Source: Microbacterium sp. NIBRBAC000506063 (GTDB lineage: Bacteria; Actinomycetota; Actinomycetes; Actinomycetales; Microbacteriaceae). From it: a stretch of 64,000 nucleotides of DNA. Positions within the stretch are counted from its first letter, which is position 1. Each line of letters starts with the position of its first letter. The stretch lies in contig NZ_CP072876.1 in NCBI RefSeq assembly GCF_017968845.1, forward strand, positions 2,356,001-2,420,000. Direction: 5' to 3'. The notes under the pieces are model-generated. The model was not told where the DNA came from and did not search any database. It saw nothing but the letters and a program-made list of their open reading frames with translations. The position numbers were made by a program, and so were the translations under genes. This document shows, piece after piece, positions 57,586-64,000 of the stretch.

Positions 57586-58475
57586 ATGGCCGTCGTCACC
57601 ATTCGCCAGCTGCTCGACAGCGGCGTCCACTTCGGACACCAGACCCGCCGGTGGAACCCGAAGGTCAAGCGCTTCATCCTCACAGAGCGCAGCGGCATCC
57701 ACATCATCGACCTGCAGCAGTCGCTGGCCTACATCGACCAGGCCTACGACTTCGTCAAGGAGACGGTCGCCCGCGGTGGCACCATCCTCTTCGTCGGCAC
57801 CAAGAAGCAGGCACAGGAGATCCTCGCCGAGCAGGCCACGCGCGTCGGCCAGCCCTACGTGAATCAGCGCTGGCTGGGCGGGCTCCTGACGAACTTCCAG
57901 ACGGTCTCGAAGCGTCTGGCTCGCATGAAGGAGCTCGAGGAGCTCGACTACGAGAACCCGGCGGAGAGCGGCTTCACCAAGAAGGAGCTGCTGCTGAAGA
58001 AGCGCGAGCTCGACAAGCTGCACAAGTCGCTCGGCGGTATCCGCAACCTGACCAAGACCCCGTCGGCCCTGTGGGTCGTCGACGCCAAGCGTGAGCACCT
58101 CGCCATCGACGAGGCCAAGAAGCTGGGCATCCCCGTCATCGGCATCCTCGACACGAACGCCGACCCCGACGACTTCCAGTACCCGATCCCCGGCAACGAC
58201 GACGCCATCCGCTCGGTGTCGCTGCTGACGCGCATCATCGCCGACGCCGCCGCCGAGGGCCTGCAGCAGAAGCACAACCCCGAGGCCGGCGACGCAGAGC
58301 CCCTGGCCGAGTGGGAGCGCGAACTGCTCGAGGGCGGTGCTGAGGCCGCCGCCGAGGCGCCCGCTGAAGCCGCCGCAGAGGTCGCCGAGGCGCCCGTCGA
58401 AGCCGCTGAGGCTCCGGCAGAGGAAGCCCCGCAGAGCCGGCCGCCGAGGCCGAGGCTCCCGCAGAGTCCAAGTAA
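57586..58475 (+). CDS. rpsB: 30S ribosomal protein S2
   Basis: Starts [20 protein letters not shown] and contains [31 protein letters not shown] and [20 protein letters not shown]. The core ends near residue 245; a tail of about 50 residues is almost only Ala, Glu and Pro. One base is missing at 58430-58431 (CCCCGCAGAG for CCCCGGCAGAG); repair ends the tail APAESK at 58473-58475. Ribosome site AAAAGGAGA. Operon with tsf. Confidence 0.95.
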
Positions 58476-58522
58476 CACTGGTCACACACTCGTACACACA
58501 CCAAGCAAGGAGCCGCCACAAC

Positions 58523-59350
58523 ATGGCAAACTTCACCATCGCCGACATCAAGGCGCTGCGTGAGCAGCTCGGGACCGGAATGGTCGACACGAAGAAGGCG
58601 CTCGAGGAGGCCGAGGGCGACCTCGAGAAGGCCGTCGAGATCCTGCGCCTGAAGGGTGCGAAGGGCAACGCGAAGCGCGCTGACCGTTCCACCAGCGAGG
58701 GCCTCGTCGCCGCTCGTGAGCACGGCGCCGGCGTCACGCTCATCGAGCTCGCCTGCGAGACCGACTTCGTCGCCAAGAACGAGCGCTTCATCGCGCTGGC
58801 CGACAAGGTCGCCGACGCGGTCGCCGCGGCATCCGCCGACTCGGTCGAGGCTGCTCTGGCGGCTCCGGCCGGCTCGCAGACCGTCGAGCAGCTCATCTCG
58901 GACGAGGCCGCGATCATCGGTGAGAAGATCGAGCTTCGCCGTGCGCGCACCCTGACCGGTGACAACCTCGAGGTCTACCTGCACCGCACCAGCAAGGACC
59001 TGCCGCCGCAGATCGGCGTCGTCGTCGCCTACTCGGGTGACGACGCCGAGACCGCGCGCAGCATCGCCCAGCACATCTCGTTCGCCAACCCGTCGTACCT
59101 CACCCGTGAGGACGTGCCGGCGGAGGACGTCGAGAAGGAGCGGGAGATCGTCACCGAGATCTCGCGCAACGAGGGCAAGCCCGAGGCTGCGCTGCCGAAG
59201 ATCGTCGAGGGCCGGGTCACCGCCTTCTTCAAGCAGGTCGCGCTCCTCGAGCAGGACTACGCCAAGGACAGCAAGCTCTCCGTCGCCCAGGTGGCGAAGG
59301 ACGCCGGTATCACCGTGACGGACTTCGCGCGCTTCAAGGTCGGCGCCTAG
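58523..59350 (+). CDS. tsf: Elongation factor Ts
   Basis: Exchanges GDP on EF-Tu. Starts [20 protein letters not shown], with [20 protein letters not shown] and [15 protein letters not shown]. 275 residues, intact. AAGGAGCC upstream. The gene ends at a strong terminator. Confidence 0.97.
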   Translation: MANFTIADIKALREQLGTGMVDTKKALEEAEGDLEKAVEILRLKGAKGNAKRADRSTSEGLVAAREHGAGVTLIELACETDFVAKNERFIALADKVADAVAAASADSVEAALAAPAGSQTVEQLISDEAAIIGEKIELRRARTLTGDNLEVYLHRTSKDLPPQIGVVVAYSGDDAETARSIAQHISFANPSYLTREDVPAEDVEKEREIVTEISRNEGKPEAALPKIVEGRVTAFFKQVALLEQDYAKDSKLSVAQVAKDAGITVTDFARFKVGA

Positions 59351-59359
59351 CTCGCACGA

Positions 59360-59395
59360 GGGGGTTCGGATCTCACCGGTCCGAACCCCCTTTTT
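59360..59395 (+). terminator. Rho-independent terminator of rpsB-tsf
   Basis: Perfect 11-bp stem GGGGGTTCGGA (59360-59370) and TCCGAACCCCC (59380-59390), nine-base loop, followed by TTTTT. Confidence 0.92.
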
Positions 59396-59442
59396 CATGC
59401 CCACGAGGCAGTATCTTGATTCGGGACGAGAGGAACCCACAC

Positions 59443-60158
59443 ATGTCTGCACGCACCGGTCGCCGTCGCGTCCTGCTCAAGCTCTCCGGCGAGGCCTTCG
59501 GCGGGGGCAGCTCGGGGTGAACCCCGACGTCGTCAGCGAGATCGCCCGCGAGATCGCGGCCGCCGTCGAGCAGGTGGAGATCGCCGTGGTCGTCGGCGGC
59601 GGCAACTTCTTCCGCGGGGCCGAGCTCAGCCAGCGCGGCATGGACCGCGGCCGGGCGGACTACATGGGCATGCTGGGCACCGTCATGAACGCCCTCGCCC
59701 TGCAGGACTTCCTCGAGCAGGCCGGCGCCCCGACGCGGGTGCAGTCGGCTATCGCGATGACCCAGGTCGCCGAGCCCTACATCCCGCTGCGCGCCGAGCG
59801 GCACATGGAGAAGGGACGCGTCGTCGTCTTCGGCGCCGGTGCAGGTCTTCCGTACTTCTCGACCGACACGGTCGCAGCGCAGCGGGCCCTGGAGATCCGG
59901 GCGCACGAGGTCCTCGTGGCCAAGAACGGCGTCGACGGCGTCTACGACGCCGATCCTCGCACGGATGCCACGGCCACCCGTTTCGACACCGTCACCTACC
60001 GCGATGCGCTGCAGCGCGGGCTCAAGGTCGTGGACTCCACGGCGTTCAGCCTGTGCATGGACAACGCCATGGACATGCGGGTGTTCGGCATGGAGCCGGC
60101 CGGCAACATCACCAAGGCGCTGCTGGGCGAGCACATCGGCACCCTGGTCTCGGCCTGA
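59443..60158 (+). CDS. pyrH: Uridylate kinase
   Basis: Phosphorylates UMP to UDP. Starts [56 protein letters not shown] and [19 protein letters not shown] are conserved. One G is missing in the run 59503-59507; repair joins GEAFGGG to [13 protein letters not shown]. Corrected 238 residues. A -10 box TATCTT lies about 26 bases upstream, so it has its own promoter after the tsf terminator. Confidence 0.95.
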
Positions 60159-60229
60159 GCCAGGTGTGGGAGCACGGCTCTCCGCACGCTCCCCGATAGA
60201 CTTGACCCACCCTGACGATTGGAGTCACC

Positions 60230-60784
60230 GTGATCGCGGATATCCTCGCTGAAACCACCACCCGCATGGCCCGGGCGGTCGAAGCCGCGAAGGAGGACTT
60301 CGCGACGGTGCGCAGCGGCCGCGCGAACCCGCAGCTGTTCCAGAAGGTCATGGTCGACTACTACGGGTCCCCGACACCGCTGGCACAGCTCGCCTCGCTC
60401 GCGAACCCGGAGGCGCGCATGCTGATCGTCACGCCCTACGACAAGTCGGCGCTGAAGGCCGTCGAGCAGGCGATCCGCGACATGCCGAACCTGGGCGCGA
60501 ACCCGACGAACGACGGCAACGTCGTGCGGGTGACGATGCCGGAGCTGACCGAGGAGCGCCGCAAGGAGTACGTCAAGCTCGTGCGCTCCAAGGGCGAGGA
60601 CGCGAAGGTGCAGCTGCGCGGCATCCGACGCAAGTCCAAGGATCAGCTCGACGCGCTCAAAGCCGAGGTCGGCGAGGACGAGGTCGCCCGCGGGGAGAAG
60701 GAGCTCGACGCCCTGACCCGCCAGCACGTCGACCAGGTCGACGACGCGCTCAAGCGCAAAGAGGCCGAGCTCCTCGAGGTCTGA
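60230..60784 (+). CDS. frr: Ribosome recycling factor
   Basis: Splits post-termination ribosomes with EF-G. 184 residues (GTG start): [60 protein letters not shown]. Intact. A -10 box TAGACT stands at 60197-60202. Confidence 0.97.
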   Translation: MIADILAETTTRMARAVEAAKEDFATVRSGRANPQLFQKVMVDYYGSPTPLAQLASLANPEARMLIVTPYDKSALKAVEQAIRDMPNLGANPTNDGNVVRVTMPELTEERRKEYVKLVRSKGEDAKVQLRGIRRKSKDQLDALKAEVGEDEVARGEKELDALTRQHVDQVDDALKRKEAELLEV

Positions 60785-60789
60785 GCACC

Positions 60790-61803
60790 GTGACCGACCC
60801 GCATGACGGCGACTCCGACGCCGGCGAACACCCCGATCTGCGAGAGCACTGGCGCAGCAAGCGCGAGGAGCTGCGCGGGGACTTCGAAGAGCTGCGGGGA
60901 GAGTTCGGGCAGCATGTCTCGCATGCGCGGGATCAGCTGGAAGAGGCGAACGAGCGCATCAAGGAGCGCACGGGCAGGGATCTGATCGTCGCGATCCTCA
61001 TCGGCGTGGGCCTGGGGGCCGTGGTGGTCTCCTCCCTCGTCTTCGTCAAGTGGCTCTTCCTCCCGATCGCCCTCGCCATCGTGCTGCTGGGAACCTACGA
61101 GCTCTGCCGTGCCCTGCGTGCGGGCGGTCGCCACATCGATACCGTGCCGCAGATCATCGCGGCGGTTCTCCTCGTCCTGACGGCCTACTTCGCGGAGCTC
61201 TGGCTCTTCTGGGTGGCGCTCTTCGCCGCCGTCGTGCTCGTGATCGTGTGGCGGATGCTGGCGCAGATGCTCGCTGCAGACGGGCGCACCTACGGCGATG
61301 TGCTCTCGGATGTCCTCAGCAGCGCCCTGATCCAGATCTACGTGCCGTTCCTGGCGAGCATGGCAGTGCTCCTCCTGAAGGAGGACGGCGGCGAATGGTG
61401 GCTGCTGGGCTTCGTCGTGGTGGTCGTCGCCGCCGACACGGGCGCATACGCGTCGGGGCTCATGTTCGGCAAGCATCCGATGGCGCCGCGGATCAGCCCC
61501 AAGAAGACGTGGGAGGGCTTTGCTGGCGCCCTGGTGGTCTCGGGGGTCGCTGCGACGCTGATCGCGGTGTTCATGCTGGGGCTGCCCTGGTGGGCGGGAC
61601 CGATCTTCGGTGTCGTGATCCTGCTGACGGCGACGCTGGGCGACCTCGCCGAGTCGATGCTCAAGCGTGATCTGGGCATCAAGGACATGAGCTCCTGGCT
61701 GCCGGGTCACGGCGGCGTCCTCGACCGGCTCGACAGCATCCTTCCCTCGGCTGCGGCAGCGCTGTGCCTCTACCACCTGCTACCCCTCTGGACGGGCGCC
61801 TGA
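60790..61803 (+). CDS. cdsA: Phosphatidate cytidylyltransferase
   Basis: Makes CDP-diacylglycerol for phospholipids. About 60 charged N-terminal residues predicted as coiled coil (HVSHARDQLEEANERIKERT) precede eight or so membrane helices; the C-terminal signature SMLKRDLGIKDMSSWLPGHG plus GVLDRLDS is complete. 337 residues, intact. GTG 60790. The stop overlaps the next gene (ATGA). Confidence 0.95.
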   Translation: MTDPHDGDSDAGEHPDLREHWRSKREELRGDFEELRGEFGQHVSHARDQLEEANERIKERTGRDLIVAILIGVGLGAVVVSSLVFVKWLFLPIALAIVLLGTYELCRALRAGGRHIDTVPQIIAAVLLVLTAYFAELWLFWVALFAAVVLVIVWRMLAQMLAADGRTYGDVLSDVLSSALIQIYVPFLASMAVLLLKEDGGEWWLLGFVVVVVAADTGAYASGLMFGKHPMAPRISPKKTWEGFAGALVVSGVAATLIAVFMLGLPWWAGPIFGVVILLTATLGDLAESMLKRDLGIKDMSSWLPGHGGVLDRLDSILPSAAAALCLYHLLPLWTGA

Positions 61804-62413
61804 TGACGACCGAGATCTTCGCTCATGATGAATCCGATGACGCTGCTCCTGCTAAACCGGAGGTGCGCGAGGCTCCCCTGCGTTTCCGCTGGTGAAGGGT
61901 CGCACGCGCGGGTATCACCGCGCGGCCGTGGACGCGTTCCTCGCCGGCGCCCGCGAGAGCTTCGAACGCGATGACGACGCGGTGACCTCGGCGCACATCC
62001 GCGAGGCCTCTTTCCCGCTCGGTCGGAACGGCTACGAGATCGAGGCGGTGGATCGCGCACTCGGGCGGCTCGAGGACGCCTTCGCCGGACGCGAGCGCGA
62101 CCGCGCCATCGCCGCCCGGGGTCGGGAGGAGTGGGTCACCGAGGCCCGGGGACTCGCCCAGGAGGTCCTCGACCACCTCGCCCGGCCGCGCAAGCACCGC
62201 TTCGCGCGAACGGGCCTGCTCACCTTCGGCTATCGCGTCGCGGAGGTCGATCACGTGGCTGACCTCATCACGCGTTACCTGCGCGACGGCGAGCCGCTCA
62301 CTCCCGAGCAGGTGCGTTCCGCGGCCTTCCGCATGCAGCGGCGCGGGTACCGCGAGGAACAGGTGGATGCACTCCTCGACGCCACCGTGGAGGTCATCCT
62401 GGCCGTGCGCTGA
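61803..62413 (+). CDS. DivIVA-domain-like protein
   Basis: About 203 residues after repair of one base near 61886-61888, which joins EAPLRF to LVKGRTRGYHRAAVDAFLAG. It has three copies of a short motif in which a Gly-Tyr is followed by an xVDxxL helix (GYHRAAVDAFL, GYEIEAVDRAL, GYREEQVDALL), as in actinobacterial proteins with repeated DivIVA N-terminal motifs. No coiled coil of Wag31 length follows, so it is not the polar growth protein itself. Coupled to cdsA. Confidence 0.72.
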
Positions 62414-62459
62414 GCTCGTTCATGCGAGTCTCAGCGAGGCTGGGTAGACTGTCTGCACT

Positions 62460-63136
62460 GTGTCGATGGGTCAAGAGATCACTCCCGCCGGGATTTCCGA
62501 ACTCCCGGCGATCAGCGTCCCCGCCGGGCGAACGGCTGCGCCGCGTCGTCCGAGGCGCAGCGCGCTGATGAGCACGCTCGCGCTTCTGGGCGCGGTCGGC
62601 CTCACCGCCGCCGTCCTCTCTCCGACGGCGGTCGCGCTGGCAGAGGCTCCCGTCGTGGAGGCGGATGCCGCCGAAGGCGCCTTCAACCTCGTCCTCGCCG
62701 ATGCGCAGAGCATCACGGTCGATGAGGAGTCCGGCGAGGCCTTCACCCCGGTCGAACGCGGCGCGTTCACCGTGTACGTCACACCCAAGCCGACGCCCAC
62801 GCCGCAGGCGCAGGCACAGACGGCTGCGGCAGCGGTCAGCGGTCCGCCGCGGTACACCGGCGGCGGCGCTCCGGCGGAGTGGATGGCAGCCGCAGGAATC
62901 GCCGAGTCCGATCGCGCCTACGTCGACTACATCGTGCGGCGCGAGAGTGGCTGGAACCCCAACGCGACCAACCGCAGTTCGGGCGCCTGCGGGCTCGTGC
63001 AGGTCTACCCTGCTCCAAGCTCGCGAACGCCTACGACCCGGTTGTGAACCTGCGCTGGGCGAACGGCTACGCGAAGGGACGCTACGGCAGCTGGGAGAAG
63101 GCCTACGCCTTCTGGGTCCGCAACCACTGGTGGTAA
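62460..63136 (+). CDS. Secreted lytic transglycosylase-like protein
   Basis: About 225 residues after repair of one base at 63009-63011. A membrane/signal segment (ALMSTLALLGAVGLTAAVLS) precedes a Pro/Ala/Gln linker, and a C-terminal domain has IVRRESGWNPNATNRSSGAC with the likely catalytic Glu, GLVQVYPCSKLANAYDP and KAYAFWVRNHWW. This resembles SLT or resuscitation-factor-like lysozyme folds acting on peptidoglycan. Two Cys could form a disulfide. A -10 box TAGACT is at 62445-62450. Confidence 0.82.
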
Positions 63137-63153
63137 GGGCTCTCCCGACTCTC

Positions 63154-63441
63154 ATGCCTCGTTCACATCGACGCCGGCCGGAACCGTCGCGCGACAACGA
63201 CTCCTTCGAACGCATGCTCGCGGGCTGGAAGCGCTCGGAGGTGCGTCGCGGTCAGGAGTGGATGGTGCAGCCGGTCACGGGCCAGCAGGCGCAGAAGGAG
63301 TACCTCTGCCCCGGATGCGGCCAGGTCATCTCTCCGGGCGTCGCGCACGTCGTCACCTGGCGCGCGGACGGTGTGCTCGGCGATCAGGCCGACCTCGCGG
63401 CTCGGCGGCACTGGCACTCGCACTGCTGGAGGATCGGATGA
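63154..63441 (+). CDS. Small zinc-ribbon hypothetical protein, 95 aa
   Basis: Basic N-terminus MPRSHRRRPEPSRDNDSFER; the middle WKRSEVRRGQEWMVQPVTG is followed by YLCPGCGQVISPGVAHVV and HSHCWRI, a CxxC plus H/C arrangement that could bind zinc. Similar actinobacterial proteins are sometimes labelled ATP/GTP-binding without a P-loop, and none is seen here. Overlaps the next gene by ATGA. Confidence 0.7.
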   Translation: MPRSHRRRPEPSRDNDSFERMLAGWKRSEVRRGQEWMVQPVTGQQAQKEYLCPGCGQVISPGVAHVVTWRADGVLGDQADLAARRHWHSHCWRIG

Positions 63442-64000
63442 CGGTCCAGATCCGCGGGCCGCTCCTGCTGCCGGCCCGCCGGGAGGACATCGAACTGCAC
63501 ACCGCCGACGGGCTGACGCTCGTCGGCGAGCTCGCCCTGCCGGAGGCCTCCGACCCCGTCGCGACGCTCGTGACGCTGCATCCGCTGCCGACGGCGGGCG
63601 GATTCATGGACTCGCACATCCTCCGCAAGGCGGCGGCCCGTCTGCCCGCCCTCGCCGATCTGGCGGTGCTCCGTTTCAACACCCGGGGGACGACCTCGGC
63701 GCGGGGGACCAGCGAGGGCTCTTTCGAGGGTGGTGTGGGGGAGCGTTTCGACGTCGAGGCGGCGATGGCGTTCGTGCAGGAGCGCGGCCTTCCCCGCCCG
63801 TGGCTGGTCGGGTGGTCGTTCGGCACCGAACTGGCGCTGAAGTACGGTCTGGAGCACGACATCGAGGGAGTGATCCTGCTCTCCCCGCCGCTGCATCGGG
63901 CGACCGAGGACGAGGTGGCAGCGTGGGCGGAGGATCCGCGCAGTGTGATCTGCCTCATCCCGGAGCACGACGACTACCTCCGTCCCACGGAGGCCACGGA
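63438..64000 (+). CDS. Alpha/beta hydrolase (3' end outside window)
   Basis: The frame is open from ATG 63438 to the last base (187 codons). It has DIELHTADGLTLVGELALPE, LVTLHPLPTAGGFMDSHIL and the nucleophile elbow LVGWSFGTE, with a RFNTRGTTSARG segment as in short-chain hydrolases of the alpha/beta class. Start overlaps the stop of the zinc-ribbon gene. Confidence 0.75.
   Translation, partial: MTVQIRGPLLLPARREDIELHTADGLTLVGELALPEASDPVATLVTLHPLPTAGGFMDSHILRKAAARLPALADLAVLRFNTRGTTSARGTSEGSFEGGVGERFDVEAAMAFVQERGLPRPWLVGWSFGTELALKYGLEHDIEGVILLSPPLHRATEDEVAAWAEDPRSVICLIPEHDDYLRPTEAT

Noticed and set aside
4610..63136. Programmed ribosomal frameshifting in many genes
   Set aside because: Breaks are at unrelated places in unrelated housekeeping genes, without slippery heptamers or stimulatory structures, and follow the + strand rather than the coding strand.
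1..64000. tRNA, rRNA, CRISPR array, insertion sequence or prophage
   Set aside because: I looked for cloverleaf-like segments, regular spaced repeats, transposases and phage structural genes and saw none. A covariance-model search would settle small RNA genes.

Overview
The window is strongly GC-rich and carries the gene order of a Gram-positive actinobacterium of the Microbacteriaceae. I infer Microbacterium or a close relative from the rplS-lepB-rnhB-yraN-comM-dprA ... xerC-rpsB-tsf-pyrH-frr-cdsA order, a mycobacterial-type SMC/FtsY/RNase III neighbourhood, many leaderless transcripts with TANNNT -10 boxes, and very frequent GGATGC/GCATCC words. No rRNA, tRNA, CRISPR array, transposase or phage gene was recognised. 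It is an ordinary chromosomal region made mostly of housekeeping genes, with a few accessory inserts.

Layout. 1-7.5 kb: TerC-type membrane protein (cut by the window edge), a leucine leader peptide and leuCD, murA, a PlsC acyltransferase, gpsA and ddl. 7.5-15 kb: DUF3515 lipoprotein and thiL (divergent), rsmD and recG (divergent), coaD, a YceD/DUF177 protein, rpmF, rnc, mutM. 15-17.7 kb: a minus-strand operon with a strong promoter, a short upstream ORF, a small conserved protein and two GNAT acetyltransferases. 17.8-25 kb: smc, alpha/beta hydrolase plus TetR regulator, ftsY, a DUF2004 protein. 25-29.3 kb: a GNAT protein, an 810-residue membrane protein of unknown function, lipA and lipB. 29.4-39 kb: TetR regulator, a large secreted SH3-repeat protein, ffh, glpD/glpK, a glutamate-cysteine ligase. 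39-50 kb: rpsP-khpA-rimM-trmD, several small enzymes and membrane proteins, map, rplS, lepB, rnhB, DUF2469, yraN, comM, dprA. 50-55.8 kb: an accessory block between dprA and xerC with a DUF1254 protein, a two-component system, an APH-like phosphotransferase and two tandem paralogous secreted proteins. 55.8-64 kb: xerC, an M23-like protein, rpsB-tsf, pyrH, frr, cdsA, a DivIVA-like protein, a secreted transglycosylase-like protein, a zinc-ribbon protein and a hydrolase cut by the window end.

The most interesting biology is in the dprA-xerC insert. The exact pattern CCTAAGA-N4-TCTCA lies upstream of the sensor kinase gene and of both secreted-protein paralogs, so the two-component system probably regulates itself and this duplicated pair. 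Other notable points are a leaderless leucine-codon leader with an 11-bp attenuator stem, two tandem 54-nt repeat units after ffh, and an 11-bp hairpin in the rpsP leader.

Quality warning. About 43 single-base losses break the reading frame of 32 genes, including essential ones (smc, ftsY, rpsB, pyrH, lepB, map, ddl). All but one are simple -1 losses in or beside G/C runs, and wherever the base can be decided nearly all are a missing G on the + strand whichever strand the gene is on. I treat these as sequence errors and give each such gene as one corrected feature, saying where the frame breaks.
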